Part shown: in pieces, positions 15,945 through 24,030 of the stretch
How positions within the stretch are numbered: the first letter of the stretch is position 1
Layout: every line of letters begins with the position of its first letter
NCBI GenBank assembly: GCA_028715905.1
Contig: JAQUQV010000001.1
Span: forward strand, 114,704 to 156,913
Origin: Kiritimatiellia bacterium
GTDB lineage: Bacteria > Verrucomicrobiota > Kiritimatiellia > JAAZAB01
DNA: 42,210 nucleotides
Direction: 5' to 3'
Position numbers and translations under genes: made by a program
Notes under the pieces: generated by a model
What the model saw: only the letters and a program-made list of their open reading frames with translations
Told to the model about the DNA's origin: nothing
The model's database searches: none

Positions 15945-18230
15945 ATGAAAAACATCAGGAACATCAAAAAAATAGCGTTTATCGGCAATTATCTCCCGCG
16001 CCGCTGCGGCATTGCGACTTTTACAACGGACATCTGCGAAACCTTTGCGGCCTTGAACCCCTCCGTGCAGACCTTCGCCATACCCGTCACGGACACGGAG
16101 GAAGGTTACGATTATCCGGAGCGCGTCCGCTTTGAAATCAGAGAACAGGACATAGATTCATATAAGGCGGCCGCGGATTTTCTCAACGCCAACAACGTGA
16201 ACGCGGTCTGTTTGCAGCACGAGTACGGTATTTTCGGCGGGGACGCCGGCAGCTATATTCTGGCTTTATTGCGCCAGTTGAAAATGCCGATTGTAACGAC
16301 GCTGCACACGGCCCTGCAGAAACCCTCCGCGCGCCAGAAGCGCGTCATGGACGAACTGCTGGCGCTTTCGCATTATGCGGTGGTCATGACGCACAAGGCG
16401 GCTGACATTCTGCAAGCCGTCCACAAAATATCCGAAGCAAAATTAAGGCTGATCCCGCACGGCATTCCCGACGTCCCCTTTATTGATCCCAATTTTTACA
16501 AGGACCAGTACGGCGTAGAGGGCAAAACCGTGCTGCTGACGTTCGGGCTGCTTTCGCCCCGAAAGGGCATAGAAGTCGTGCTGCGCGCTCTGCCGGAAGT
16601 GATCCAAGAGCATCCGAACGTCGTCTACGTGGTGGTCGGAGCCACGCACCCCAATTTACTGCGGCGGGAGGGAGAAACCTACCGGCTTTCCCTGCAACGC
16701 CTCGCGGATGAACTCGGCATCGCCCAGAACGTGATCTTTCACAACCAGTTCGTGTCGCCCGAGGAACTCACCGAGTTTCTGGTGCTGGCCGACATTTACA
16801 TAACCCCGTATTTGGAAGAGGCCCAGATAACATCGGGGACCCTGGCCTACTCGTTCGGCGTCGGCAACGCGGTCATTTCCACGCCTTTCTGGCACGCCGC
16901 CGAACTGCTCGGCGAAGGGCGCGGCGTTCTGGTTCCGTTCGGAGACTCCCGGGCGATTACGGACGCCGTTAAAAGGCTGATTCGCAACGAAACCGAGCGG
17001 CACACCATGCGCAAGAACGCCTATTTCCTGGGGCGGGAAATGATCTGGAACAGCGTGCTTTCCAGATACGCGGACGCCTTTGAGGAAGCCTGCGTTAAAC
17101 GCCCGGGCGGGATTCAAAAAAAGATCACCATGCGCCCGCTGGAACAACAATTGCCCGCCCTGCCCAACATCAAGCTGGACCACCTGATAAGACTGACCGA
17201 TTCGGTCGGCATTTTACAGCATTCCACCTACAATATCCCTAATTTTTCCGAGGGATATTGCACGGACGACAACGCCCGGGCGCTTATCCTTGCCATTTTG
17301 CTTGAGAACCTCGGCACGATAAATCCCGTGCGGCTCAACGATCTCGCCAGCCGTTACCTCGGATTTATCCGATATGCCTGGGATGCCCCCAACCACCGCT
17401 TCAGGAATTTTCTTTCCTTTCAGCGCGATTGGAAGGAAGGCGGCAACCTTGAAGACTGCCACGGCCGGGCAATCCGCGCGCTGGGAACCTGCATCGGCCG
17501 GTCAAAAAACGAGGGATTTGCCCAGATGGCCATGGAGCTTTTTGAACAAACCCTCTCTCCGGCGCTCCCCTTCACTTCCCCGCGCGCCTGGTCTTTTGTC
17601 CTGATTGGAATATATGAATATCTGCAGCGCTTCAGCGGCGACCGACTGGTCCGCAACTGCCTGCAGACGCTCGCCAGCCGCCTGCACGATCTTTACAAGG
17701 CAAACCGGGATGCGGAATGGCAGTGGTTTGAATCGTCACTGACCTACTGCAACGCCAAACTGCCGCATGCGCTCATTGTAAGCGGGCGCAGTCTGAACAA
17801 CGAGGAAATGCTGCAGGCGGGACTGGAAGCGTTAAAATGGCTCATCAAGATACAATCCTCCCCAAGGCGTCATTTTCAACCGGTCGGCACGAACGGCTCA
17901 TACCGCCGCGGCGGAACCAAAACGCTTTTTGACCAGCAGCCGGTGGAGGCTTATTCCACTGTTTCGGCCTGCCTGGAAGCGTACCGCCTCACAAAAGAGA
18001 GAATATGGCATACGGAAGCCTCGCGGGCTTTTCAGTGGTTCCTGGGCAGAAACGACCTGAGCGTCCCCCTCTACGATCCGGTCAGCGGAGGATGCTACGA
18101 CGGCCTCCATATTGACAGGGTCAACCGCAACCAAGGCGGCGAATCCACTCTTGTCTGTCTTCTTTCCCTGGCTGAGATGAAACAGATGGAAAACGTCCTG
18201 GAAAGCCTTAAGGAGCCACTGTCGGAATGA
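15945..18230 (+). CDS. GT4-family glycosyltransferase with C-terminal alpha/alpha-toroid domain
   Basis: 761 residues in two parts. Residues about 8-385 form a GT-B glycosyltransferase of family 4: FIGNYLPRRCGIATFTTDI at the N-terminus (donor-side glycine loop), HEYGIFGG, a switch to LLTFGLLSPRKGIEVVLRALPEV at the second Rossmann fold, and the acidic region YITPYLEEAQITSGTLAYSFG corresponding to the E(x7)E motif. Residues about 395-755 are helical with repeated Trp/Tyr/Asp-rich segments (EGYCTDDNARAL, GNLEDCHGRAIRAL, WQWFESSLTYCNAKLPHAL, FDQQPVEAYSTVSACLEAY) typical of an alpha/alpha six-hairpin fold. The stop overlaps the GH130 start as ATGA, so the two are translationally coupled. Together they suggest synthesis and turnover of a mannose-containing glycan; the sugar is inferred from GH130 specificity. 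Confidence 0.85.
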   Translation: MKNIRNIKKIAFIGNYLPRRCGIATFTTDICETFAALNPSVQTFAIPVTDTEEGYDYPERVRFEIREQDIDSYKAAADFLNANNVNAVCLQHEYGIFGGDAGSYILALLRQLKMPIVTTLHTALQKPSARQKRVMDELLALSHYAVVMTHKAADILQAVHKISEAKLRLIPHGIPDVPFIDPNFYKDQYGVEGKTVLLTFGLLSPRKGIEVVLRALPEVIQEHPNVVYVVVGATHPNLLRREGETYRLSLQRLADELGIAQNVIFHNQFVSPEELTEFLVLADIYITPYLEEAQITSGTLAYSFGVGNAVISTPFWHAAELLGEGRGVLVPFGDSRAITDAVKRLIRNETERHTMRKNAYFLGREMIWNSVLSRYADAFEEACVKRPGGIQKKITMRPLEQQLPALPNIKLDHLIRLTDSVGILQHSTYNIPNFSEGYCTDDNARALILAILLENLGTINPVRLNDLASRYLGFIRYAWDAPNHRFRNFLSFQRDWKEGGNLEDCHGRAIRALGTCIGRSKNEGFAQMAMELFEQTLSPALPFTSPRAWSFVLIGIYEYLQRFSGDRLVRNCLQTLASRLHDLYKANRDAEWQWFESSLTYCNAKLPHALIVSGRSLNNEEMLQAGLEALKWLIKIQSSPRRHFQPVGTNGSYRRGGTKTLFDQQPVEAYSTVSACLEAYRLTKERIWHTEASRAFQWFLGRNDLSVPLYDPVSGGCYDGLHIDRVNRNQGGESTLVCLLSLAEMKQMENVLESLKEPLSE

Positions 18231-19708
18231 GCGAAGAATCATTGGCCGATACCGCCCGCCTGCCGATCATAAAGGACGCCGGAATAGCGCTGAGTCCCGA
18301 CAACCGGCGGGTTTTGCTCCGCCCGCACCTGCCGGCCAATCCGGCGCGCATCAAGCGCATCATAATGCGGGTCATGGCGCTGGGCGAGGCCGGGGCGGAG
18401 GAGGAGCTTGCAAAAATCATGTATTGCTTCTCCGCCCGCCACCGCGATTTTAAAGCTCTGCTGGAACGCCGGTTTGAAGCCGTCCGCGCGCATATGCCCC
18501 CGGATCGCGAGTTTTCCCTGACGCGGAAAAATCTTGCGGCCGCATATTTTCTGGCCGAGCACTCGTTTGAATCAACCGCGCTTTTCAATCCCTCCATCAT
18601 TCCCCATCCGGACCAGTCCGGCGTCCCGCCGGGCGCGCTGCGTTTCATTCTCTCCCTGCGGGCAACCGGCGAAGGGCATGTTTCCTCGCTGACATTCCGT
18701 TCGGGAATGATTGGCGCGGACGAAAGCGTTGCCGTTGATGAAGCCTCAACCTTCGCCTGCTCCGCCAGTTTGAAACCGGACGCGCTCTACAATAAAACAT
18801 GTTTTGCGCGGAAATTACAGGAAATGGGACAGAATAACGGCGCCGGCTCCATTATGGAGCCTCTTCCGGATGAATTTACAATGGCGGAAATGGAGGCAAG
18901 GGTGAACGCCCGGCTCACCGGCCGCAACGCGACGGCCCATGAGAGGGCGGCCTGCGAAAAAATCATGTGGCTGGCGCAATGCAATTATGAAGCGTCGTTC
19001 AATCCGCAGAGCGCCCTTTCCGAGCGGGTCCTGTTCCCGTTCTCGCCCAGCGAACAGAACGGCATGGAAGACGCCCGCTTCGTGCTGTTCACGGACAACG
19101 ACAATAGCCGGAAATACTACGCCACTTATACCGCCTATGACGGACGCAATATTCTTCCCCAGATCATAGAAACGGAGGATTTTGTCAACTTCAAGATGAT
19201 CACACTCAACGGCCGGGGCGCAGTCAACAAGGGAATGGCGTTGTTCCCCCGGAAGCTGAACGGACGCTACGCGATGGTATCCCGCAACGACAACGAAAAT
19301 CTGTTCATGATGTATTCAGACAATCTTCATTTCTGGCATGAAGCCGTTCCCTTCATGCGCCCTTTTTATCCATGGGAACTCGTGCAGATCGGCAACTGCG
19401 GGTCGCCGATTGAAACCGACCGCGGCTGGCTGCTGCTGACCCACGGCGTCGGCCCCCTGCGCCAGTATTCAATCGGCGCGGTCCTCCTGGACCGCGAGAA
19501 CCCGGAACGCATACTCGGCCGCTTGAGCGAACCGCTCCTCCGCTGGGACGACAACAACCGCTCCGGATATGTGCCTAACGTCGTCTATTCATGCGGCGCC
19601 CTGATCCACGCCAACCGCCTCGTTATCCCCTACGCGCTTGCGGACAACCGTGTCCGCATCGCGCAGACCTCGGCCGCCGAGCTTATTTCCCGAATGCGCT
19701 CCCCTTGA
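18227..19708 (+). CDS. GH130-family glycoside phosphorylase/hydrolase
   Basis: 493 residues, five-bladed propeller family GH130, whose members phosphorolyse or hydrolyse beta-mannosides. Visible motifs: STALFNPSIIPH (about 116-126), SLRATGEGHVSSLTFR, the SERVLFPFSPSEQNGMEDARFV block (about 265-286) with the conserved Glu-Asp-Ala-Arg, NKGMALFPRK, and the C-terminal VIPYALADNRVRIA. The N-terminal 110 residues extend beyond the minimal family domain, as in the long GH130 subgroup. Phosphorylase versus hydrolase cannot be decided by eye. The start codon overlaps the GT4 stop (ATGA), with AAGGAG upstream inside the GT4 gene. A family of short hairpin repeats begins immediately after its stop. Confidence 0.9.
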   Translation: MSEESLADTARLPIIKDAGIALSPDNRRVLLRPHLPANPARIKRIIMRVMALGEAGAEEELAKIMYCFSARHRDFKALLERRFEAVRAHMPPDREFSLTRKNLAAAYFLAEHSFESTALFNPSIIPHPDQSGVPPGALRFILSLRATGEGHVSSLTFRSGMIGADESVAVDEASTFACSASLKPDALYNKTCFARKLQEMGQNNGAGSIMEPLPDEFTMAEMEARVNARLTGRNATAHERAACEKIMWLAQCNYEASFNPQSALSERVLFPFSPSEQNGMEDARFVLFTDNDNSRKYYATYTAYDGRNILPQIIETEDFVNFKMITLNGRGAVNKGMALFPRKLNGRYAMVSRNDNENLFMMYSDNLHFWHEAVPFMRPFYPWELVQIGNCGSPIETDRGWLLLTHGVGPLRQYSIGAVLLDRENPERILGRLSEPLLRWDDNNRSGYVPNVVYSCGALIHANRLVIPYALADNRVRIAQTSAAELISRMRSP

Positions 19709-19732
19709 GGCGGCCGTGCCGCCGGCCAAAAC
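19709..19732 (+). repeat. Dispersed hairpin element, copy 1
   Basis: GGCGGC-CGT-GCCGCC directly after the GH130 stop, followed by GGCCAAAAC. The same layout (six-base GC stem, three-base loop, then a CCAAAAC-like tail) recurs at 32554-32577 and partly at 28424-28442 and 30236-30258. It could act as an mRNA 3' stabiliser or terminator, but no T-run follows. Confidence 0.55.
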
Positions 19733-19826
19733 TCACCCCCGAGCTTCTCCGTCGGCGGATAAAATCTCCGCGAAAGGCCAGGCAAACATAATTCCGCAGG
19801 GCAGGTTCATATCCGCCGTGAAAATA

Positions 19827-20645
19827 TCAATGACCAGATTTCTTCGCTCGCCATAACCGGTACAATTTGCCGGCTGTGGCTGGCAACGAACAGCGCCGGC
19901 CGGCCGGTGCGACGGCCAACGGCGTATTTGCCATGATGCCCATCATTGATCTCAACGGTTTGGAAATATCAAATGCGCCCCGGCAAACAAACCCGTAAGA
20001 GCCGGCATATTTTTCCTCCCCCGGCAACGGCAACGGATCGGAGCCCGGCAAAATTTTCCCGTTGGCCCGGCGCATTATTCCCGGCTCAGGCCAGCCGTGC
20101 GGCCGGAGAGCGCTGTCGCCGATGACAAGGGACTTGCTGTAACGTTCAAATAATTCCAGCGCGATTTTTCCCCGCTTAAAAAGCCATTTGCCGGGCGAAA
20201 AAGCCAGCACCGGCAGGCCGCCCGCGGCAAGCACTGTTTCAACCGCTTCCTCGGCCGCAAGGCCGTCCGGCACAACCGCCTCCATTCCCAGGCCGAGGAT
20301 TTCAATTTTTTCACGGGTAACGACCTGCCGGCCGGCAACAAGGCACAATACCTCTTTGTTTTCCTTGCTGAAAGAGACGCAATGCGCCTCCGGCCCGGCC
20401 GCAACTTCAAGGTTGCTTTTCCGAAAGCTTATTTCGCCCCCCAGGATTTTACGGAAATAGTCGCATTGTCCGCTTTCGGCCAGAAAGGCGATTCTGAAAA
20501 CATCCGTTCCGGGAGCAAAATTGCCCGCCGCGGCCGCCAGCCGGCCAAGATTATAAAACAAACAGGCGACGGCTTCCGCCGGGTCATAACAGGGGTAGAA
20601 ATGAAAATGACCGTCCCCCACCACCGTGATTTTTTCGCTGGCCAT
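19827..20645 (-). CDS. Conserved-looking hypothetical protein, possibly metal-dependent hydrolase-like
   Basis: 272 residues, not recognised. The N-terminus VVGDGHFHFYPCYDP contains an Asp-Gly-His-x-His arrangement like the first metal site of amidohydrolase or PHP-type enzymes. The family's further His/Asp sites cannot be placed with confidence. No signal peptide or membrane segment is seen. It ends 118 bases from the convergent GH130 gene and starts 36 bases after the end of the next small gene, so those two could be cotranscribed. Function should be left open. Confidence 0.6.
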   Translation of the reverse strand: MASEKITVVGDGHFHFYPCYDPAEAVACLFYNLGRLAAAAGNFAPGTDVFRIAFLAESGQCDYFRKILGGEISFRKSNLEVAAGPEAHCVSFSKENKEVLCLVAGRQVVTREKIEILGLGMEAVVPDGLAAEEAVETVLAAGGLPVLAFSPGKWLFKRGKIALELFERYSKSLVIGDSALRPHGWPEPGIMRRANGKILPGSDPLPLPGEEKYAGSYGFVCRGAFDISKPLRSMMGIMANTPLAVAPAGRRCSLPATAGKLYRLWRAKKSGH

Positions 20646-20680
20646 ATCCCGAATATCAGCGTCTTGAATTACATTGCAGG

Positions 20681-20881
20681 TTAATGAAGTCCGAAACGAG
20701 GACGAACCGCCCGGATTCCCCGCGAATCAATCACGCACCACGCATGCGCCGCCAACCCGAACGGCCGGTTTAACCAGTAAAGCGCCGGCACGCAGATCAG
20801 GTAAAGCATGCCGTACCCCGCCGATCCCTGCGCCATCTGGCCCAGACCGGGCGCGATTAACGAAAACATCCATTCTTTCAT
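20681..20881 (-). CDS. Small membrane protein, hypothetical
   Basis: 66 residues from the ATG at 20881; a TTG 48 bases upstream is also in frame. The sequence begins MKEWMFSLIAPGLGQMAQGS and has one or two hydrophobic stretches with Gly-rich turns (GYGMLYLICVPALYWLN). The APGLGQ...G.G start resembles small TM2/DUF5683-like membrane proteins. Neither start has a good ribosome site. Function unknown. Confidence 0.5.
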   Translation of the reverse strand: MKEWMFSLIAPGLGQMAQGSAGYGMLYLICVPALYWLNRPFGLAAHAWCVIDSRGIRAVRPRFGLH

Positions 20882-20931
20882 TATCAGATTAATATCATAT
20901 TCCCTGCTTTTGTCAATTAAAGTCGCCAATC

Positions 20932-20968
20932 AAAAAAACCGTTCCGCAAAATATTTAATCGGACCCGG
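20932..20968 (-). terminator. Probable intrinsic terminator after murF
   Basis: On the minus strand, right after the murF stop, CCGGGTCCG can pair with CGGAACGG (with a small internal loop) and is followed by seven T residues (complement of 20932-20938). It would end the dcw transcript. Confidence 0.5.
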
Positions 20969-22366
20969 TTACTGGCCGCCGGCGGATGGCTTCCCTCTCC
21001 CGCGCCAGATTTCCATGACTTTTTCAAGTCTTTCGCAGTGGGACGCCTTGAAAAGAACCGCGTCGCCCGGTTTCAGATGCTCCGCGAGAACATCAGCCGC
21101 GGCCAAATGATTTTCGCACTGGAAAACATTCTCCTTTTTCATGCCGGCTTTCCGGGCGGCGGCAGCGACGATATCCCCAAGCGGCCCGACGCTCACGAGG
21201 CCGTCCCATGACAAGCGCGCGACGGTTTTACCGAGATTTTCATGCTCCTGTTCCGATCTTGCCCCCAGTTCATGCATGCCGCCGAGCACAAGCCATTTAC
21301 GGCCGCCGCGCCGCAACGCGGCAAAAGTTTCCAAGGCCGCTTTCATGCTGACCGGGTTGGCGTTATAGGCGTCATTAATCGCAAGAACTCCCGCAATAAT
21401 TGACGATTCCCAGCGCATGGGCTGGGGGCGGAATGCCCCTAGCCCCGCCCTTATTTCCGGCCAGGAAACGGCGCTGGCCCGGGCGACCGCAATGGCGAAC
21501 AGGGCGTTGCGGGCGACATGGCGGCCGGGCAAGGGGGCTTGAAAGCGGAAGTTTTCACCGCTTGTCCTTTCCAATACACATGCCTCGCCGCTCTCGTCAT
21601 TGCTTTCCAGCAGAACATAATCCGCATCCCCGCGTTCGCCCAGGGAAATAATCCGGCTTTTGCCGGCGGCGCGCAAGAGATCATGCCAGGGATGGTCGCA
21701 CCCCAGAAAAGCCAAACTATTCCCGGGCAGATTTTCAAGCAGGATTGCCTTTTCTTCGGCTATTTTCCGTTCGGAACCGAAAAACTCAAGATGGACCGGT
21801 CCTATTCCGGTAATCACCCCCCAATCGGGCTTTAACAACCGGCACAACGGTAAAAGCTCGCCCGGATGATTTACGCCAAGCTCAAACACGCCGATTTCGG
21901 AGGGCCTTTCAACGTTCAAAATGCTCAACGGCAGGCCGTATTCATTGTTCCAGTTGCCGATGCTCCGGGCGGTTTTGAACCGGCGCGACAATACAGCGGC
22001 AATCATTTCTTTCACGGTCGTTTTGCCCAGACTGCCGGTAACGGCAATCACTTTCATCGCAAGCGTCCGCCGGTAACCGTCCGCAATCCGGCGCAGGGCC
22101 AGGGAAGCGTCGTCAACCGCCAAAAGAGGGCCCGGCGCATTGCCGCCCGGCTCAACGCGCGCGACGACCGCCGCGGAAGCGCCCCGCTGAAATGCCGCCG
22201 ACACAAAGTCATGCCCGTCAAAATGCGGACCGCGGACGGCGATAAAAAGATTGCCGGGCCGCAGTGTCCGCGAATCAATGGAAACGCCGGTAATTTCCTC
22301 CGGAACGCCGTGGCGCCACGCGCCGCCGCTCCACGCCGCCAACTGCATGGGGTCAAAATGAGCCAT
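20969..22366 (-). CDS. murF: UDP-MurNAc-tripeptide--D-alanyl-D-alanine ligase
   Basis: Adds D-Ala-D-Ala to UDP-MurNAc-tripeptide, the last cytoplasmic step in making the pentapeptide precursor of peptidoglycan. 465 residues, normal length. The N-terminal UDP-binding domain (GVSIDSRTLRPGNLFIAVRG) is followed by the Mur-ligase ATP loop GSLGKTTVKE at 111-120, the central-domain GNWNNEYGLPL and GVNHPGE motifs, and the C-terminal domain (NDAYNANPVSMKAALE). The ATP loop has Leu where most enzymes have Asn; Gly-Lys-Thr-Thr is intact. Last gene of the dcw operon here. The genes often found next (mraY, murD, ftsW, murG) are absent from this locus. Confidence 0.95.
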   Translation of the reverse strand: MAHFDPMQLAAWSGGAWRHGVPEEITGVSIDSRTLRPGNLFIAVRGPHFDGHDFVSAAFQRGASAAVVARVEPGGNAPGPLLAVDDASLALRRIADGYRRTLAMKVIAVTGSLGKTTVKEMIAAVLSRRFKTARSIGNWNNEYGLPLSILNVERPSEIGVFELGVNHPGELLPLCRLLKPDWGVITGIGPVHLEFFGSERKIAEEKAILLENLPGNSLAFLGCDHPWHDLLRAAGKSRIISLGERGDADYVLLESNDESGEACVLERTSGENFRFQAPLPGRHVARNALFAIAVARASAVSWPEIRAGLGAFRPQPMRWESSIIAGVLAINDAYNANPVSMKAALETFAALRRGGRKWLVLGGMHELGARSEQEHENLGKTVARLSWDGLVSVGPLGDIVAAAARKAGMKKENVFQCENHLAAADVLAEHLKPGDAVLFKASHCERLEKVMEIWRGRGKPSAGGQ

Positions 22367-22382
22367 TTTTTTGCTTCAAGAC

Positions 22383-22414
22383 GGCCGGCCCGCCAGCCGG
22401 AAGCAGCCGGCCGA
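22383..22414. repeat. GC-rich inverted repeat between murE and murF
   Basis: CGGCCGGC near 22383 is matched by GCCGGCCG near 22407 in the 84-base murE-murF gap. No T-run follows on the minus strand, so it may be a stabilising or processing hairpin rather than a terminator. Confidence 0.4.
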
Positions 22415-22450
22415 GGGAGTGTGTTGTTGATCTTCAATTCCCGGGAAACG

Positions 22451-23932
22451 TCATGTGCCGCCCTGAAACGACTTGAGATATTCACGGACAACCTGGCGAT
22501 CGTCAAACGGGATGATGGTATTAGCGAATTCCTGGTAATTTTCATGCCCCTTGCCGGCGATGAGAACGACATCGCCTTTTTCGGCAAGCGACAACGCCCG
22601 CGCAATAGCCTCCGCCCGGTCCGGGAGCACTTCCACTTTTTCGCGGGTTTTGAATCCATTCAGGATTTGACCGATAATTAATCCCGGCTCCTCGCGGCGG
22701 GGATTATCCGAGGTAACAATCGCAAAATCGGCAAGCTGTTCCGCCACCGCCCCCATGCGCGGCCGCTTGTTGACGTCGCGGTTTCCGCCACAGCCGAAGA
22801 CGACAATGAGGCGGCCGGACGATATTTCACGGAGAGCGGTCAACACGTTCTGCAAAGCGTCTTCGGTGTGGGCGTAATCAACAAACACCTGGAATCCGGC
22901 GCCGGTCTGGATTTCTTCCAGCCGGCCCGGCACAAAGACCGTCTGGTGCAGGGCTTCGGCCGTCAAGTCCGGCTTGATGCCCAGCGCCCCGCAGGCGCTG
23001 AAGGCGGCGAGCGCATTGCTGACGTTGTAACGCCCCGGCAAACAGAGCGAGACGCGCGCGCCGCCCCAGGGAGTGGCGACCTCAAAAACGCTTCCCTGCA
23101 CCGTCATTTTCAGATTAAACGCGCGCACCGCGGCCCGGTCATGCAGGCCGTAAGCAATGAAGCTCTCCTTGATTTCCGGCAAACGCGCCAACTGTTGCCC
23201 GTATGGATCATCAATATTGATCAGGGAAGCCATTTTTTTCGCCCCCCGTCCGTAATCCCGGAACAAGACGGCCTTGGCCTGGAAATACTTTTCCATGCTC
23301 TCGTGGTAATCAAGATGGTCGTGGGTCAGGTTGGTGAAAACGGCCGCGTCAAAATCAACGCCCAGGGTTCTTTTCTGGTCCAAGGCGTGCGAGGAAACTT
23401 CCATAACGGCGCTGCGGCACTCGGCGGCGGCCATCTGGTCAAGCATCTGCTGGATATCAACCGCTTCGGGCGTAGTCCGGGTGGCCGGAATCGCCCTCGC
23501 GCCGATTCTATATTCAACGGTGCCGATCAGACCCGCTTTCAGTCCGGCCGCGTCCAGGACATTCATGATCATGAAGGCCGTGGTTGTTTTGCCGTTGGTG
23601 CCGGTTATCCCGATGATTTTTAATTTCGCGGACGGATTGCGGTAAAAAACGCGGGCCGCTCGCCCCATGGAGCGGCGGGCGTCGGCAACCTGCAGCATGA
23701 CGGCCTGCCCCCGGCCGATGAAACGCGCCCCTTCGGAAACGACGGCCGCCGCGCCGCGGTCAACGGCGTCCTGGATGAAAATCCTGCCGTCCGCGCTCCG
23801 GCCCTTGAGCGCAAAAAAGAGATAGCCCGGCCTGACCTGGCGCGAGTCATAGGCCAGGCCTTTGATTTCAGGATCGGAACGCGGATGAACCGCGATCGGT
23901 TCCAAGGCCTCCAGCAAATTATTGAGTTTCAT
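22451..23932 (-). CDS. murE: UDP-MurNAc-L-Ala-D-Glu--2,6-diaminopimelate ligase
   Basis: Adds the third stem-peptide residue in peptidoglycan precursor synthesis. About 493 residues. The ATP loop GTNGKTTT is at 111-118, the carbamylated-Lys region YFQAKAVLF has Lys220, and TTPEAVDI is conserved. The substrate motif DNPRREEP (409-416) has the Asp-Asn-Pro-Arg typical of enzymes that add meso-diaminopimelate rather than lysine, so the wall is of the m-DAP type. The ATG at 23932 begins MKLNNLLEALEPI; the longer frame to 24019 would add an unusual 29-residue leader that nearly fills the gap to ftsI. No clear Shine-Dalgarno is seen. The murE-ftsI gap is about 98 bases. Confidence 0.95.
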   Translation of the reverse strand: MKLNNLLEALEPIAVHPRSDPEIKGLAYDSRQVRPGYLFFALKGRSADGRIFIQDAVDRGAAAVVSEGARFIGRGQAVMLQVADARRSMGRAARVFYRNPSAKLKIIGITGTNGKTTTAFMIMNVLDAAGLKAGLIGTVEYRIGARAIPATRTTPEAVDIQQMLDQMAAAECRSAVMEVSSHALDQKRTLGVDFDAAVFTNLTHDHLDYHESMEKYFQAKAVLFRDYGRGAKKMASLINIDDPYGQQLARLPEIKESFIAYGLHDRAAVRAFNLKMTVQGSVFEVATPWGGARVSLCLPGRYNVSNALAAFSACGALGIKPDLTAEALHQTVFVPGRLEEIQTGAGFQVFVDYAHTEDALQNVLTALREISSGRLIVVFGCGGNRDVNKRPRMGAVAEQLADFAIVTSDNPRREEPGLIIGQILNGFKTREKVEVLPDRAEAIARALSLAEKGDVVLIAGKGHENYQEFANTIIPFDDRQVVREYLKSFQGGT

Positions 23933-24030
23933 GTCTAAGAATATCCAAAAATATATTTTACCGAAATGACAATTGTCCCGGCATTCAGAATTCAATGGCC
24001 ATACCGCCGGCGCGATCAACCTGAATGATT

